From Comamonas koreensis (GTDB taxonomy: Bacteria > Pseudomonadota > Gammaproteobacteria > Burkholderiales > Burkholderiaceae_C): DNA of 64,000 bases. Where the stretch lies: the NCBI RefSeq assembly GCF_021026195.1, contig NZ_JAJNCT010000020.1, positions 146,030-210,029 of the forward strand, in the 5' to 3' direction. The notes beneath the pieces were generated by a model, which was given only the letters and a program-made list of their open reading frames with translations, was not told where the DNA came from and did no database searches. Below are positions 1 to 7,654 of this stretch, piece after piece. Within the stretch, counting starts at the first letter, position 1. Every line of letters begins with the position of its first letter. Made by a program: the position numbers and the translations under genes.

Positions 1-333
1 GGGTTCGTTGGATTGGTCGGGTTCGTAGGATTCGTGGGGTTGGTTGGATTGGTCGGGTTCGTAGGATCCGTCGGGTTGGTCGGATTCGTGGGGTTAGTCG
101 GGTTCGTTGGATTGGTGGGGTTGGTCGGATTCGTAGGGTTCGTAGGGTTCGTTGGATTGGTCGGGTTCGTAGGATTCGTGGGGTTGGTTGGATCCGTTGG
201 ATTGGTCGGATTCGTGGGATTGGTGGGGTCGGTCGGATTGGTGGGATCCGTCGGATTGGTCGGATCCGTAGGATTGGTAGGGTTCGTGGGGTTTGTCGGA
301 TTGGTCGGATCCGTGGGGTTGGTGGGGTTGACG
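1..333 (-). repeat. 9-bp tandem repeat coding for (Thr-Asn/Asp-Pro)n
   Basis: About 37 consecutive 9-bp units, on the plus strand of the form GG(A/G)TTSGTN, encode Thr-Asn-Pro or Thr-Asp-Pro on the minus strand inside the adhesin. Asp replaces Asn in units near 64, 190, 226, 244, 262 and 307. Unit length is perfectly kept with many synonymous changes, so the array has been selected as protein and is not a fresh expansion. It continues past the window edge. It probably forms an extended proline-rich stalk. Confidence 0.9.
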
Positions 334-890
334 GGCGGCGTGCGGTCGTCGTCATCGTCACCACTGTCCAGCGCGGCTGCAATCAATGCGCCGCCACCAA
401 TGCCGACCAGGCCGGCCAGCAGAAAATCACCCAAGGTGGAGCCTCCGGCCTCGGCGGTTTCCTGGGTCACGATCAGGCCCAGCGCGTTGCTGTCGTCGTT
501 AGCAGGGGCCACATCGACCTTGCCGGAGGCGAGATCCAGGGCCATTGCGCCGCCACCGTCGGCACCTGCCTGGTAGCCCAAGGTCGCTTCGGTGCCACCT
601 GCGAAGGTACCGATCAGCTTCTGGCCACCAGCGCCGGTGAACTGCGCCTGCGCACTCCCATCTGCCGGGACGATGATCTTGTCACCCACCTGCAGGGCGG
701 TGCCTGCGGGGGCTGCCATGGTCTGTCCGTCACGCACGATCTGTACGCCAGCAGTGGCCTGGGACAGCGTGGCCGGCGTCCCCTTGGCCGACGCGGCCAT
801 GGCCGCTCCACTGCCGGTTTGGGACGCGATGCCGTGGGTTGCCAGTGCGGCAGCTGCGGTATTGGAAGGGAGGGCGGTAGAGGTGGTCAT
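1..890 (-). CDS. N-terminus of a large secreted repeat adhesin (LapA/BapA-like), partial
   Basis: The minus strand is open from an ATG at 890 to the window edge (about 296 residues, continuing outside). A possible Shine-Dalgarno (GGACAG) lies about 8 bases upstream of the ATG. Residues ~35-140 (GVQIVRDGQTMAAPAGTAL, then LQVGDKIIVPADG) resemble the FecR-like beta domain at the N-terminus of LapA/BapA-type adhesins that retains the protein at the outer membrane. A glycine/alanine hydrophobic stretch (~165-185) follows, then DSGDDDDD, then a long Thr-Asn-Pro/Thr-Asp-Pro repeat. Proteins of this type are secreted by type I systems and act in biofilm attachment; no secretion genes are visible here. 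A canonical TAAG LapG site is not obvious. The assignment rests on the N-terminal domain and architecture only, because the C-terminus is missing. Confidence 0.7.
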   Translation of the reverse strand, partial: MTTSTALPSNTAAAALATHGIASQTGSGAAMAASAKGTPATLSQATAGVQIVRDGQTMAAPAGTALQVGDKIIVPADGSAQAQFTGAGGQKLIGTFAGGTEATLGYQAGADGGGAMALDLASGKVDVAPANDDSNALGLIVTQETAEAGGSTLGDFLLAGLVGIGGGALIAAALDSGDDDDDRTPPVNPTNPTDPTNPTNPTNPTNPTDPTNPTDPTNPTDPTNPTNPTNPTDPTNPTNPTNPTNPTNPTNPTNPTNPTNPTNPTNPTNPTNPTDPTNPTNPTNPTNPTNPTNPTN

Positions 891-1132
891 GTTCTCTGTC
901 CTGTTGGAGAGTGGAATATCAAACGCAAGGGCTCCGACTCGCCTCGCGAGGCTTATCTGGGTGGAGCCTGTGCAACTTGCGTGCCATAGATTTGTTTTTT
1001 ATTTGCGTTCTTCTGGTATTTCATAAGTCATTGAAATTTATGGATAAATATATTTGAATGCTGATGAATTCGAATTTAAAAACTATGGTTGCATCTGGCG
1101 TTTAAGCAATGTCCAATGTTGTTCCCTCGGCT

Positions 1133-1142
1133 GTTACGTAAC
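1133..1142. promoter_or_regulatory. Palindrome GTTACGTAAC, copy 1 (candidate operator)
   Basis: A perfect 10-bp palindrome lies in the divergent region between the adhesin (start 890) and the first TPR gene. The longer string TGTTACGTAACGTTC (1132-1146) recurs exactly at 4459-4473, upstream of the paralogous TPR gene. Placement ahead of two paralogues suggests a shared transcription-factor site; the regulator is unknown. Confidence 0.45.
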
Positions 1143-1283
1143 GTTCTGCCGTTACTGCGGAGCATTTCTCGGCTGCTTTTGCGATTAATAGGCTTTAAAT
1201 CATGATCCTGGGATGTTGATAAAAATTTACATAATGAATCCGATGCCGGGCTCGCATACTATTTCTGTTGTCTCTTGTCGTAA

Positions 1284-1450
1284 TAGGGACCCTCTGCAAA
1301 AATCCCTGCCTTGGTCTGAACGCGGACTCGGGCGATCCGCTGCGTTGTCTTTCTTATGAATAGCTACGGCTATTCACTGCAAAAGACGCCTTGCGGCTCA
1401 TCCCGATCCGCGCCCATCCCATTGGGCGAGGGTTTTGCAGAGGATCCCTA
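1284..1450. mobile_element. MITE-like element with terminal inverted repeats
   Basis: A 167-bp non-coding segment is bounded by near-perfect 18-bp inverted repeats: TAGGGACCCTCTGCAAAA at the left end, and TAGGGATCCTCTGCAAAA when the right end is read on the opposite strand. The outer TA at both ends would fit a TA target duplication, as made by some IS5-family (IS427-type) elements. The interior has a hairpin at 1358-1375 (GAATAGC-tacg-GCTATTC) and no ORF. It sits between the shared palindrome at 1133 and the first TPR gene, so it may have altered that promoter. The transposon family is an inference from the end sequences. Confidence 0.6.
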
Positions 1451-1532
1451 GTGTTTCTCCTAGTCTCTGATGCGCTGGCACCGGGAACTTCAGTCGTACT
1501 CTTCTGTTTTCATGACTTTTAAAAAGCCATCT

Positions 1533-2705
1533 ATGCGCATTGCGTCTCGTCATTTCTCTTCCCCTCTCTGGTTAATGCAGGCTCGTCTCCCCAAGCTGGT
1601 GGCTGCCATTTGCGCAGGTGGTACCGCTGTATTGCTGGCGCTGCCCGCCCAAGCGGCACGTGAAGTGGATGCCGTGGCCCAGCTGCTGGAGCAGGGGCAG
1701 ACCGAGCAGGCGGCGGCGCAGGCCGACCAGTTCTTGCAGCTGAACCCGAATGACGCCGAGATGCGCTTTTTGCGGGGCGTGATCGCTACCGAGCAAAAGC
1801 AGCCGGCGCAGGCCATCCAGATCTTTTCCGCACTGTCGCGCGACTACCCGGCCATGCCCGAGCCCTATAACAACCTGGCCGTGCTGTATGCCGCCCAGGG
1901 CCAGGACCGCAAGGCCGTTGATGCGCTGGAGCAGGCCATCCGCGCCCAACCGGGCTATGCCACCGCCTATGAAAACCTGGGTGATCTGTATGCGCGCATG
2001 GCCAGCCAGTCCTATGGCAAGGCCCTGGAGCTGGACAGCAACCGCCAGGGCATTGCGCCCAAGCAGGCGCTGATAGCGCAGATTGCGCCTGGCAAGGCAG
2101 GCACTGCCATGCCCGGGGCCGCCTTGCCCACGGTGGCGGTTGCGGCTGCAGCGGCGCCCACCCCAAGCTTGACGCCCGTGCAGCCCGCAGCCCCGCTGCG
2201 CGTGCCTGGGCCGGCGCTTGCAGATCGTACAGATCCTGCTGCGGAGCGCATGGCGTCGGCTACGCCGGAACCGCAGCCCGCTGCGAAGCCCGTCAAGTCC
2301 GCCGCCATCGCGAGCCCCGCAGTGGACGCAGCGGCTGCGGCCACGGCTTCGCAGACGCTGGAGTCCTCTCCCGCAGCGGTAGAGGCGGTGGTGCAAGCCT
2401 GGGCCAAGGCCTGGGCGCAGCAAGATATGGATGCCTACCTGGCGGCCTATAGCCCCAGCTTTAAACCCGCAGATGGCAGCAGCCTGGCCGCCTGGAAGCA
2501 GTCGCGCCGCCAGCGCATCGAGGGCAAGCGCGAGATCAGCGTGGCACTGAGCGACGTACAAGTCGCCGTGGACGGCCAACGCGCAACGGCCCGTTTTATG
2601 CAGGCCTATACCGCTGGCGCACTCAAGAGCAACTCGCGCAAGACCCTGGTGCTCCAGCCCGACCAAGGCCAGTGGCGCATTGTGAGTGAGACCGTGGGGC
2701 GTTGA
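1533..2705 (+). CDS. Exported TPR protein with C-terminal Cds6-type domain (paralogue A)
   Basis: A 390-aa protein from the chosen ATG. The N-terminus is a signal peptide ending LLALPAQA/A. Residues ~45-165 hold tetratricopeptide repeats (for example AEMRFLRGVIATEQKQ and EPYNNLAVLYAAQGQDRKA). An Ala/Pro-rich linker follows, then a ~105-residue C-terminal domain (EAVVQAWAKAWAQQDMDAYL to the end) of the SnoaL/NTF2-like type known from L,D-transpeptidase Cds6 proteins. The start was placed at 1533 because it matches the 41-residue leader of the paralogue at 4661; ATGs at 1470 and 1512 are in frame, and none has a convincing ribosome site. It probably acts in the periplasm, perhaps in peptidoglycan or secretion functions with the neighbouring L,D-transpeptidase. 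A strong terminator follows. Confidence 0.8.
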   Translation: MRIASRHFSSPLWLMQARLPKLVAAICAGGTAVLLALPAQAAREVDAVAQLLEQGQTEQAAAQADQFLQLNPNDAEMRFLRGVIATEQKQPAQAIQIFSALSRDYPAMPEPYNNLAVLYAAQGQDRKAVDALEQAIRAQPGYATAYENLGDLYARMASQSYGKALELDSNRQGIAPKQALIAQIAPGKAGTAMPGAALPTVAVAAAAAPTPSLTPVQPAAPLRVPGPALADRTDPAAERMASATPEPQPAAKPVKSAAIASPAVDAAAAATASQTLESSPAAVEAVVQAWAKAWAQQDMDAYLAAYSPSFKPADGSSLAAWKQSRRQRIEGKREISVALSDVQVAVDGQRATARFMQAYTAGALKSNSRKTLVLQPDQGQWRIVSETVGR

Positions 2706-2720
2706 CCCGGTTGGATCAAG

Positions 2721-2759
2721 CAAAGGCGCCTGCTCTTTCTGAAGCAGGCGCCTTTGTTT
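2721..2759. terminator. Bidirectional Rho-independent terminator
   Basis: A perfect 14-bp stem (CAAAGGCGCCTGCT at 2721-2734 with its complement at 2743-2756) with an 8-base loop sits between convergent genes and is followed by TTTA. It can serve the TPR gene on the plus strand and the 484-aa gene on the minus strand. Confidence 0.85.
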
Positions 2760-2800
2760 ATGAATCGTGGAGGGTGGTTATGACTGCGTGGGGGTAGTCG

Positions 2801-4255
2801 TTAGCGCGCCTGAGCCAGATTGGAGAAGCTCACCGCCGCGCTGATCGTGATCAGAAGTTGGCTGGCCACGCGGCAATCGGTGAGGGGGGCGGTGCTGGAG
2901 CCCCAGCGCTGGCGGCTGGCCTGCGTGCGGGGCAGCTTGGGCCAGACCATGCGCTGGTAGCAGGTCTTGAACACGGACTGCATGCCCGAGACAAACTGGC
3001 TGCGCTGCGCATGGCTGGCAAACAGCGGCTTGCCTTGCTGCAGGGAGCATTCCATCAACGCGGCAGACACCCAAGGCTCGGGATGCAGCTTGCTGTGTTC
3101 CTCATCTTGCGCCAGCGCTTGCAGTTGCTGCCACGCGGCATGCAGCCATTGGCTGTCGCCATCGGCAGCGGCGCTGGCGGCGGCTTGCAGGTCGGAGGGC
3201 TGCTGGCCGCTCTTTTGCAGGCTTTGCAGCGCCAGTTGGGCCCAGGGGGCGCTGGCGTTGGCACCGCGTGCGGTCTGGCCATGGAGTTGGCGGGACAGCA
3301 GGCTGATCAGGTCGCGCAGGGGCGTGGCGCAGCCGGCGCCTGGGTAGAGGTGCACATACTGCACCAGCACGATCAGGCTCATGGCCTTGAGCAGGTCGCT
3401 GCCGCACTCATGCAGGCTCCAGCGCTGCATTTGCTCGGCCTGGTAGGCGATGGCGCGGTGCACGGTCATTGACGAGGCTTCCGTGGGCGCGATCTGGCGC
3501 TGGGTCAGCAGCAAGGCGTAGGTGATGCCCAGATGGTCGATCAAGGTGCTGGCCTCGGACCAGCTGCCGTCCTCGCTCTGGCTGCTGGCCAGCAGCTCCT
3601 GCGTGGCCTCATAGATGGCCGAGGCGGCGTTGCCATGGCCGCTGCGCGGCGATGAGGAGCCATAGCGGGGGAGAGTGCGCATTTCGCCCAGCGGGCTGAT
3701 GTGCAGGCCTTCGAGCACCAGTTGCCAGCGGCCCTGGGTGCTGGCTGGCACCGGATCGCTCAGCAGTTGCAGGCGCGAGAGCGAGCGCGTCATGCGGTGG
3801 CTGAGCAGCGCGAGCATTTCGGCGCGCTCTTGCGCGCTGTCGGCCAGGGTCCAGGACTGGCGCAGGTCGGCCAGCGCATCCTGCGGGTCATCGCCAGGCA
3901 GAGGCAGCACTGCCTTGGCCCAATCAATGCGCAGCTCGACGCCGGTGGCGTTGAAGGCCCAGGCCCATTGGCGTATGCGCGCTGCGCCTTCCAACCAGGC
4001 ATCGGCCAGGCTGGGCTGCTGGATGCTGAAGCTGGTGACGGGCAGGTTCTGCGCGGTGATGGTGAAAAACATCAGGCAGCCTTCATAGGGCTGGGGCAGA
4101 TCCACCGCCTGTTGCGCCACAAAGCGCGCGGCCAGGTTCAGCTGGTGGGCCAGGCCGGGGGTGCAATGCACCTCCATGCACATATGGCGCTCTTGCAACT
4201 CGTCAAACAGGGTTTCGCAGACCGCTGGGCTGAGCAAGGGGGCGTTTTGGGTCAT
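2801..4255 (-). CDS. Unrecognised 484-aa cytoplasmic protein
   Basis: A full-length ORF of 484 residues with GC and codon use like its neighbours. There is no signal peptide and no membrane segment, and it is rich in Leu, Ala and Gln, suggesting an all-helical fold. Residues 226-232 read QSEDGSW, like the QW motif of terpene-cyclase/prenyltransferase alpha-alpha barrels, but a single motif is weak evidence. The N-terminal ~110 residues contain conserved-looking Cys and Trp positions. It lies opposite in strand between two paralogous TPR genes, and its 5' region shares the GTTACGTAAC palindrome. Function is not assigned. Confidence 0.65.
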   Translation of the reverse strand: MTQNAPLLSPAVCETLFDELQERHMCMEVHCTPGLAHQLNLAARFVAQQAVDLPQPYEGCLMFFTITAQNLPVTSFSIQQPSLADAWLEGAARIRQWAWAFNATGVELRIDWAKAVLPLPGDDPQDALADLRQSWTLADSAQERAEMLALLSHRMTRSLSRLQLLSDPVPASTQGRWQLVLEGLHISPLGEMRTLPRYGSSSPRSGHGNAASAIYEATQELLASSQSEDGSWSEASTLIDHLGITYALLLTQRQIAPTEASSMTVHRAIAYQAEQMQRWSLHECGSDLLKAMSLIVLVQYVHLYPGAGCATPLRDLISLLSRQLHGQTARGANASAPWAQLALQSLQKSGQQPSDLQAAASAAADGDSQWLHAAWQQLQALAQDEEHSKLHPEPWVSAALMECSLQQGKPLFASHAQRSQFVSGMQSVFKTCYQRMVWPKLPRTQASRQRWGSSTAPLTDCRVASQLLITISAAVSFSNLAQAR

Positions 4256-4459
4256 GTGCAGGTCTCCGGTCTAAGGCCTGGCCTGAAGCACAAATGCCCA
4301 GGCCTGCGCTGACTGGTGCAACTCCCATGCCAGTGCGCAAACCCGAGGTGGTGACCACTGCGGAATTTCAAAGTGAATTGTTTTAAATAAGAATTTTGTT
4401 TTTCTGCGCAGCTTTTGCTACCTGACAATCGCCATTTTTGCCCTGGTTGTTACGGAGGT

Positions 4460-4469
4460 GTTACGTAAC
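4460..4469. promoter_or_regulatory. Palindrome GTTACGTAAC, copy 2 (candidate operator)
   Basis: Second exact copy of the palindrome at 1133-1142, inside the identical 15-mer TGTTACGTAACGTTC (4459-4473). It lies in the 405-bp divergent region between the 484-aa gene (start 4255) and TPR paralogue B (start 4661). Apart from this site and a -10-like box the region shows no gene. Confidence 0.45.
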
Positions 4470-4535
4470 GTTCCTGCGCTGTGGTGGGAGCGCTTCCGCC
4501 TCTGGGGGGCTGGCCCTTGGCGCAGGCCGGCTCTG

Positions 4536-4541
4536 TATAAT
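4536..4541 (+). promoter_or_regulatory. Candidate -10 box TATAAT for TPR paralogue B
   Basis: A consensus TATAAT lies 120 bases before the proposed start at 4661. The -35 position (around 4513-4518, GCCCTT) is poor, so an activator may be needed; the shared palindrome is about 70 bases upstream. Confidence 0.4.
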
Positions 4542-4660
4542 CGGCCGGTTTTTGGCATGCGCCAGGCGGGGCTTTTCGCCACCAGCGGATGTATGCACAG
4601 AGACACAAGATTTCTGGCTGTTTTCTGCGGCTTTGGTCCCTTGCAACGAGAAAATCCCCC

Positions 4661-6022
4661 ATGCAAAGTGCTTTTCCAGCGCGCTCTTCCCTGCGATCCC
4701 TGGTGCCCGTTCTTTTTCGCCAGCGCTGGGCAGCGGTCTGCGCCGGTGTGCTGATGGGGGGCGCCGTGCTGCAGGCGCAGGCGGCTCCCACATCACCGGC
4801 ATCGCCCGCCGTGGCAGAAGTGCGCCAGTTGCTGCAACAGGGCAAGGCCGCGCAAGCTGCCAAGGAGGCCGATGCCTATCTGCGCAAGCAACCCGGCGAT
4901 GTGGAAATGCGCTTTTTGCGGGGCGTGATTGCGACCGAGCAAAAGCAGAATGCGCAGGCGATCAAGATCTTCCAGGAGCTGACGCGCGACTACCCCGGCA
5001 TGCCCGAGCCTTACAACAACCTGGCCGTGCTCTACGCAGCCGACGGCCAGGACCGCAAGGCAGCGCAGGCGCTGGAGCAATCGATGCGCACCAACCCCAG
5101 CTATACAACGGCGCATGAGAACCTGGGCGACCTCTATGCCCGCATGGCCAGCGATGCCTATGCCAAGGCGCTGCAGCTGGAAGGCGCGCCCAAGCAACAG
5201 GGCCCCCAGCTGGCGCTGATCACGCAGATTGTTCCGGCCTCGCTCGCCAACGGTAAGAACGCGCTGGTACAAGCCCGTGCCGATGTGCCGCCCAAACCGG
5301 TGGCGCCACCGCCTCCACCGCCAGCACCTGCGCCGGTTCCTGCACCGGTGCCCGCGACCGCACCGGTTCCAGCGCCCGTCCCAGCACCCGCCCCGATTGC
5401 GGCGCCCAAACCGCCTGCGCTCAGCCCGGCACCGGCCGTTGTGGCCCAAGCAGCAACTACGCCTGTGCCGGCTCCCGGCAAGGCGGCAGCGGCGCCCGCT
5501 CCAACGCCAGCACCTGCACCCACGCCGGCCCCGGCGCCCAAGGCGGCTCCGGCTCCTGCCCCCACGCCAGCAGCCGCTCCGGCGCCTGTGCCTGCCGAGC
5601 CCGCCAAGGCCGTGGCCGCCGCCCCAGCTGCCAAGCCGGCAGCAGCGGTGGCCGAGACCAAGCCCAAGCCAGCACGCGATACCGCCAAGCTGGATGTGGA
5701 GCGTGCCGTCAACACCTGGGCCACAGCCTGGGAGAAGAAGGACATGCCCGGCTACCTGGCCGCCTATAGCGACCATTTCAGCCCAGCCGGTGGCGGCAGC
5801 CTGAGCGCCTGGAAGGAAGAGCGGCGCCAACGCATTGTCGGCAAGCAGGCGATTGTGGTGAATGTGCGCAATCTGCAGGTCAGCGTCGAAGGCGACCAGG
5901 CGACGGCCAAGTTCCGCCAGTACTATGCGGCCGGTTCCCTCAAGACGACCACCCGCAAGACCTTGGTGATGCGCCTGGAAAAAGGCCATTGGCGCATCAT
6001 GCGCGAGACCACCGGTGGCTGA
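4661..6022 (+). CDS. Exported TPR protein with Cds6-type domain and long Pro/Ala linker (paralogue B)
   Basis: A 453-aa protein. The leader (signal peptide ending VLQAQA/A) is followed by TPR repeats nearly identical to paralogue A (for example MRFLRGVIATEQKQNAQAI, EPYNNLAVLYAADGQDRKA). Residues ~215-340 are an extended Pro/Ala/Val low-complexity linker. The last ~105 residues are the same Cds6-type domain (VERAVNTWATAWEKKDMPGY onwards). DNA identity with paralogue A is high across the TPR block, consistent with a local duplication. The linker is much longer than in A and could span the periplasm or cell-wall layer. It is followed 69 bases later by the L,D-transpeptidase gene, probably in one transcript. 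Upstream in-frame codons extend to 4589, but 4661 gives a normal signal peptide. Confidence 0.8.
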   Translation: MQSAFPARSSLRSLVPVLFRQRWAAVCAGVLMGGAVLQAQAAPTSPASPAVAEVRQLLQQGKAAQAAKEADAYLRKQPGDVEMRFLRGVIATEQKQNAQAIKIFQELTRDYPGMPEPYNNLAVLYAADGQDRKAAQALEQSMRTNPSYTTAHENLGDLYARMASDAYAKALQLEGAPKQQGPQLALITQIVPASLANGKNALVQARADVPPKPVAPPPPPPAPAPVPAPVPATAPVPAPVPAPAPIAAPKPPALSPAPAVVAQAATTPVPAPGKAAAAPAPTPAPAPTPAPAPKAAPAPAPTPAAAPAPVPAEPAKAVAAAPAAKPAAAVAETKPKPARDTAKLDVERAVNTWATAWEKKDMPGYLAAYSDHFSPAGGGSLSAWKEERRQRIVGKQAIVVNVRNLQVSVEGDQATAKFRQYYAAGSLKTTTRKTLVMRLEKGHWRIMRETTGG

Positions 6023-6091
6023 TCGGGCCAGGCTGCTCAGGCTATGATCGGCGCTGGTCCGCACAGAAGTCAGTAGAAGGAATCACAGGCT

Positions 6092-7426
6092 ATGCCTTTT
6101 CGCAAGCAGTTTTGGTGCTCAGGGGTGGGCGTAGCCATAGTGGCCGCCGCAGGTGCGGCGCTGGCCGCCGGCTCCCCCGCCACGCCGCGTGCTGCTGCGC
6201 AGACCAATACGGCCGCTGCCGCCAAGGCCCGCCAGCCCGATGCCGAAGAGCGCCTGGTGCAGATCATTGCGCTGGTGCAAAACCAGCAGCTGGACCAGGC
6301 CTTGCGCGCGGCTGCCAGCCTGACGGCCGATGTGCCGCATTTTCAGGCGGCGCAGCTGGTGTATGCCGATCTGCTGCGTTTTCGCTCCGGACAGCCCGGC
6401 GCATTGACACCGGCTGCGGTGGCCGCGCGGGCTGCGATGCTGCCCGTCAAGCATGTCCCGCTGCCGCAAGCCGGTGCAGCGCCGTTGCCCATCCCTGCCG
6501 CCAGCGTTCAGGGCGCGCAGAGCCTGGAGCAGCTCCAGGGCCTGCAGGACGAAATCCGCCGCCGTATGCATGGTGCTCAGTCCTTGCCCACTGCTGGCCA
6601 AGTGCCTTCTGAGTTTCTGTCGCTGTCGCCATCGGTGCGCCAGGTTATTGCCATCGATGCGAGCCAGTCGCGCCTCTACCTGCTGCGCCATGACAAAGGC
6701 CAGTTGCAACTGGTGGACAGCTTCTATGTCTCCGTTGGCAAGCTCGGCGTGGGCAAGCTCGAAGAGGGCGACCAGCGCACGCCCGAAGGCATTTACTTTA
6801 TTGGCCGGCAGATTGCTGGCCAGCGCCTGCCCGAGTTTTATGGCAAGGGTGCCCTGACCTTGAACTACCCCAATGACTGGGACAAGGCCATGGGCCGCTC
6901 GGGCAGTGGCATCTGGCTGCATGGTGCGCCGCCGGACCAGTTTGCGCGCCTGCCCCAGGCCAGCGATGGCTGCGTGGTGTTGGCCAACCCCGATTTGATC
7001 GCACTGATGCGCACGGTGGACAAGCTGACACCGGTGCTGATCCGCGATCAGCTCCAGTGGGTAGCGCCAAGCGATGCCTCCCACCGCCAGAACACGGAGG
7101 CCTTCCATGCTGTGCTCCAGCAGTGGCACCAAGCCTGGATGCAGGACGACCCCCAGGCCGCCTTGCAACTGGCCACGCCACAATGGACGGCCTCCGCCGA
7201 AGGCCAGGCCTGGCAGACGCGCATGGCCGGGCTGTTCAAGGGCCGCAACGTGGAGCTGCAGGACATCTCCACCTACGGCTGGAAAGACGACAAGGGCGAG
7301 ATCCGCGTGGCCAACCTGAAGCTCAAGAGCCGTGAACAGGCCCAGCCCTTGTCGCTGCGCCAATACTGGCGCAAGGTGGGCAAGGATTGGCGCTTGTTCT
7401 CTGAAGACCTGCAAAACCAGAGCTGA
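6092..7426 (+). CDS. L,D-transpeptidase (YkuD domain) with Cds6-type C-terminal domain
   Basis: A 444-aa exported protein with an N-terminal signal sequence (to ~residue 26). The YkuD catalytic domain spans roughly residues 185-315; the signature is HGAPP at 277-281 and SDGC with catalytic Cys294. The C-terminal ~105 residues (from ~335) are the same Cds6-type domain found in the two upstream TPR proteins. L,D-transpeptidases form 3-3 cross-links in peptidoglycan or attach proteins to it, and are copper-sensitive through the catalytic Cys. Shared C-terminal domains suggest the three proteins act in one envelope process, for instance by bringing a TPR scaffold to the enzyme; this is an inference. 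Confidence 0.88.
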   Translation: MPFRKQFWCSGVGVAIVAAAGAALAAGSPATPRAAAQTNTAAAAKARQPDAEERLVQIIALVQNQQLDQALRAAASLTADVPHFQAAQLVYADLLRFRSGQPGALTPAAVAARAAMLPVKHVPLPQAGAAPLPIPAASVQGAQSLEQLQGLQDEIRRRMHGAQSLPTAGQVPSEFLSLSPSVRQVIAIDASQSRLYLLRHDKGQLQLVDSFYVSVGKLGVGKLEEGDQRTPEGIYFIGRQIAGQRLPEFYGKGALTLNYPNDWDKAMGRSGSGIWLHGAPPDQFARLPQASDGCVVLANPDLIALMRTVDKLTPVLIRDQLQWVAPSDASHRQNTEAFHAVLQQWHQAWMQDDPQAALQLATPQWTASAEGQAWQTRMAGLFKGRNVELQDISTYGWKDDKGEIRVANLKLKSREQAQPLSLRQYWRKVGKDWRLFSEDLQNQS

Positions 7427-7445
7427 TCGGGTTCCATCCATAGCA

Positions 7446-7475
7446 AAAGGCCCAAACCGAGGTTTGGGCCTTTGT
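7446..7475. terminator. Bidirectional Rho-independent terminator
   Basis: A 13-bp stem (AAAGGCCCAAACC at 7446-7458 with its complement at 7461-7473) lies between the convergent L,D-transpeptidase gene and the end of the cyd operon. Confidence 0.85.
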
Positions 7476-7490
7476 GCTTTGTGCAGCGGC

Positions 7491-7625
7491 TTAGTGCTGC
7501 GAGTCCGGGTCATCCAGCAGCTGCTGGCGCAGCTTCTGGTCTTCGGTCATCTCAAACCACATGGCGTTGAGCACCGCAAAGGCGGCGGCCAGTGGCAGGC
7601 CGAGAATCCAGGAGAAGTACCACAT
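7491..7625 (-). CDS. cydX: Cytochrome bd oxidase small subunit CydX
   Basis: A 44-aa single-pass membrane protein beginning MWYFSWILGLPLAAAFAVLN, the typical CydX/YbgT sequence, with a hydrophilic tail. CydX stabilises the haem d site in CydAB. A Shine-Dalgarno GAAAGGA lies upstream and the gene follows cydB by 29 bases. It is the last gene of the operon. Confidence 0.93.
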   Translation of the reverse strand: MWYFSWILGLPLAAAFAVLNAMWFEMTEDQKLRQQLLDDPDSQH

Positions 7626-7654
7626 AGTTGAATCCTTTCTGTGTGCGGTGGCGC

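Noticed and set aside
13..576. Plus-strand ORF of Val-Gly-Phe repeats
   Set aside because: It is the antisense of the Thr-Asn/Asp-Pro array; the minus-strand frame has a start, a ribosome site and a recognisable N-terminal domain.
5158..5745. Minus-strand Ala/Gly-rich ORF opposite TPR paralogue B
   Set aside because: It is a shadow of the Pro/Ala linker; the TPR and Cds6-type domains prove the plus-strand frame.
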